DNA from: Straminergon stramineum
Lineage: Eukaryota > Streptophyta > Bryopsida > Hypnales > Calliergonaceae
Length of the DNA stretch: 64,000 nt
Direction: 5' to 3'
Assembly (NCBI GenBank): GCA_963920665.1
Contig: OY987269.1
Coordinates: 13,890,501-13,954,500, forward strand
The translations under genes were made by a program, and so were the position numbers. Shown here piece by piece: positions 61,801-64,000 of the stretch (position 1 is the stretch's first letter; every line of letters starts with the position of its first letter). The notes under the pieces were generated by a model that did not search any database, was not told the origin of the DNA, and saw nothing but the letters and a program-made list of their open reading frames with translations.

Positions 61801-63008
61801 TTACATCCATTTCTCGTTTCTGCTTGAGTTTGGGACACAATTTTCACTAAAGTAATTGCACATAGAATTGTTTGAACGTGCATCTAAGCATAGTACAATT
61901 ATTAGTTCTTATATCTTTTTGTTAAGTTTCATTGGGAGTCATAAGGACATACTAGCTTCATTAGGAAGCATTTTGGGGGCATTGTGAGGATTAATTATGA
62001 ATTTCAAAATGATAAAAACAAGTATAACCAAAGTGCACTCAGAAATGGATCCTAGACACTCAAGAATAGTAGATGTACATTTTAGACAAGAATTTGTATG
62101 ATTTCGTTGTGCAAAGATATTGCAATTAGATATAGTTACCTTATTTATGATGTGCATTTTTGAAGTGCTCATTCATTATGTCCCTTTTTCCAATTGTATC
62201 TTCTATCTACACCTATCCCAAATTTTTGCATTGAAATTTTGGAGCGATATAGATAGGGAATTCAATAGGGAGAGGGAAAATAAATCATAAATGTCATATT
62301 TACATCAATCCCTAAGAGAGCTTGTAGAAGGATGAATGCAAATATAAACTTAAAGCTTTTTAGGTAGTATAAACTTAGGCTTAAGAAGAATCTAGGCATA
62401 AAATCTTCTTTTTTTCAACTTTTCTTTTCTTCCCATTCCTACATGAATTGATTCACAACCTTGTACAAAATTACAAAAACCATGATGTACCAAGTTACCA
62501 AGTTAGTCACATAATTAAACCCTAAAGTCCCAAGCCCTTTGTAAGCGTGAATGTACCCTAAGGGATTAAGTGGCACTTTTAGACCAATATAGAACCTTGG
62601 ACATCACCAACACACTTTGTAGAACCTTAGACATTACCTCACATATTATCCCTTTTTTTTTGGCACTATAGGTCTACATTGCACCACTTCAAAATAAATG
62701 TCTCGTTTTTGTCAAGTAAAAGTAATCTTTTTTTGACAAAAAATTCCATTTCTCTTAAAATTGTGGATGAAATTGCCAAATTTGGATGGAAAAGTGTATG
62801 AATATGATTGAAAAGTGTTTTTTGGTCCAAAAGATGGATGAATATAGAAATACAATGCTTCACTAAATTTTAAGTTATTGTCATCTAGGCACTTTTTCAA
62901 AAAAGTAAAATAAAAGGACTATCAAATACATACCCTCCAATATGGCAGGTGTTGATAGTTTCCACAATGTTCCACTTGGATGGGTTAGCAGGTAGAGCCC
63001 GGGCAGAC
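61801..63008. other. AT-rich intergenic DNA
   Basis: No gene or complete element is recognised. A TTAAACCCTAAAGTCCCAAG string at about 62516 looks like an isolated end of the TTAA family. Confidence 0.5.
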
Positions 63009-63012
63009 TTAA

Positions 63013-63591
63013 CCCCTAAAGGACCGAGGCACATTTTAGATACAAATTGTGAAAAATTGCTACTTTTTAGGGTAGTGAGAAAAAAATGGAATTTCTTTTT
63101 TTTTTTCAAAATTCAACTGTACGAAGTTGTACTAGACTACTATGGGAATGTGTGGAAAAAAATTCAAAAACTTGGACCATATGGATTGAAAGATTATATC
63201 GTTTGAAGTTAGAAAAAAAAGTTTTTTTTTCGACCTTGCCCAATAGGGCTAGCAGCCTTTAACTCCTCCTAAAGTGAGATTTTTACACTACACATGGTTA
63301 TTTTTTTTACATTTGCATCTTATATCATGTAAGCTAGATACCTGCAAAATTTCAAAAGTAGAGGAGCTGTTTTGTACATGCTACCTGAAGCTACACGAGC
63401 TGCTCAAAAAGTTTAGGATAGTATAACTTTTGATCCGGGCACTTGATCGGGAAAAAAATTACATACCCACTTAGAGAACACATGTTCCCACCTTGTATCA
63501 AAAATTGAAGAACATCTGTTTGAAAACGACTTTAGACAAACCTACCTGAGATTACCTTCGTACGTTCAACAGTCATTCAGTTCTTTAGGGG
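63013..63591 (+). mobile_element. Large TTAA-flanked element (579 bp)
   Basis: TTAA flanks lie at 63009-63012 and 63592-63595. The left tip is CCCCTAAAGGACCGAGGC. The right tip, reverse-complemented, is CCCCTAAAGAACTGAATG. The internal GTTGTACTAGACTACTATGG is the family's shared block. It is noncoding. Confidence 0.8.
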
Positions 63592-63659
63592 TTAAGCAAT
63601 TCCAAGTGTGGCACAATCTAAAATTTTTTACTACAATTAAAAAAGCATTGTCAATTGGC

Positions 63660-63900
63660 AACTGACAGCCTAGGTGAATCACCCCTCTTGCTCATCTCCT
63701 GAAGTCATTTAAGGGGGGTATGTAAAAAAAAACTATTTTGTGCTTGATTGGATTATCTTCTACACTTCTTTCATCAAATTTGGGGCCTGTGATTGCAAAT
63801 ATGAATTCAAAATTTGCAAAATTTATCACTTGTAGCAAATAAAAAGTTTAAGCATTTTCCCCCAAGGATGAGTGAGGAGGTCAGTTCACCCCAACCACAG
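63660..63900 (+). repeat. 227-bp repeat, copy 2 (monomer)
   Basis: It follows the second unit at 15.3-15.5 kb: a GGGGTATGTAAAAAAAAAC-like spacer, TTGTGCTTGATTGGATTATC, then GGGGCCTGTGATTGCAAATA and AAAATTTATCACTTGTAGC. This shows the repeat is dispersed, not only local. Confidence 0.65.
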
Positions 63901-64000
63901 CTTACTTGGAAAACTTGTAGCTTCACCTATAATAAACTCCCATCCTTGCATCTCTTACAATCACCTATAAGGTTGCTATTTTGTGAGCTTGTGAGCCTAG

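Noticed and set aside
1..64000. CRISPR arrays, operons, ribosome-binding sites, tRNA or rRNA genes
   Set aside because: The window is eukaryotic nuclear DNA. I saw no regularly spaced direct repeats of CRISPR type and no convincing tRNA cloverleaf or rRNA sequence, although a tRNA scan was not possible.

Overview
This is nuclear DNA of a land plant or close streptophyte. The evidence is four intron-rich genes with clear plant-type products, organellar targeting on one of them, telo-box-like motifs (AGGGTTT / AAACCCTAAA) near gene starts, and long AT-rich intergenic stretches full of small plant-style DNA transposons. I cannot name the species. The low gene density and repeat load would suit a bryophyte, lycophyte or fern, but that is inference.

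Layout. 2.8-7.8 kb (+): an 8-exon gene for the m6A mRNA methyltransferase MTA (METTL3 orthologue). 13.6-14.6 kb (-): a decayed PIF/Harbinger transposase. 15.9-22.8 kb (+): a 14-exon gene for an organellar RNB-domain exoribonuclease (RNR1 type), with one GC-AG intron and a pogo-like miniature element 16 bp past the stop. 27.0-43.9 kb: a large inverted repeat. Two 4,339-bp arms (27006-31344 and 39580-43918), identical as far as I could compare them, each carry a 2-exon gene for a small acidic protein ending in a CaaX box. The spacer between them is present twice, on either side of a 200-N gap (35529-35728), and the two copies differ by one T in a homopolymer. That is best read as two overlapping contigs that were not merged. 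51.2-54.9 kb (+): a 3-exon gene for a C4C4 (NOT4-like) RING protein. 58.6-61.6 kb (-): a 10-exon gene for an SDS22-like leucine-rich-repeat protein.

The genes have unrelated housekeeping-type roles (mRNA methylation, organelle RNA processing, ubiquitin ligase-like, LRR scaffold) and do not form a pathway. The most distinctive content is the repeats. A swarm of TTAA-flanked elements with CCC(C)TAAA-type inverted ends is found in introns, intergenic DNA and the inverted-repeat spacer, in at least two size classes (about 0.2 kb and 0.6-0.95 kb). TTAA target sites with CCC-starting ends are the signature of piggyBac-type transposition, which is unusual for a land plant. There are also two CACTA miniature elements, a pogo/mariner-type MITE, a second TA-flanked element with a subterminal motif array, and a 227-bp dimeric repeat.
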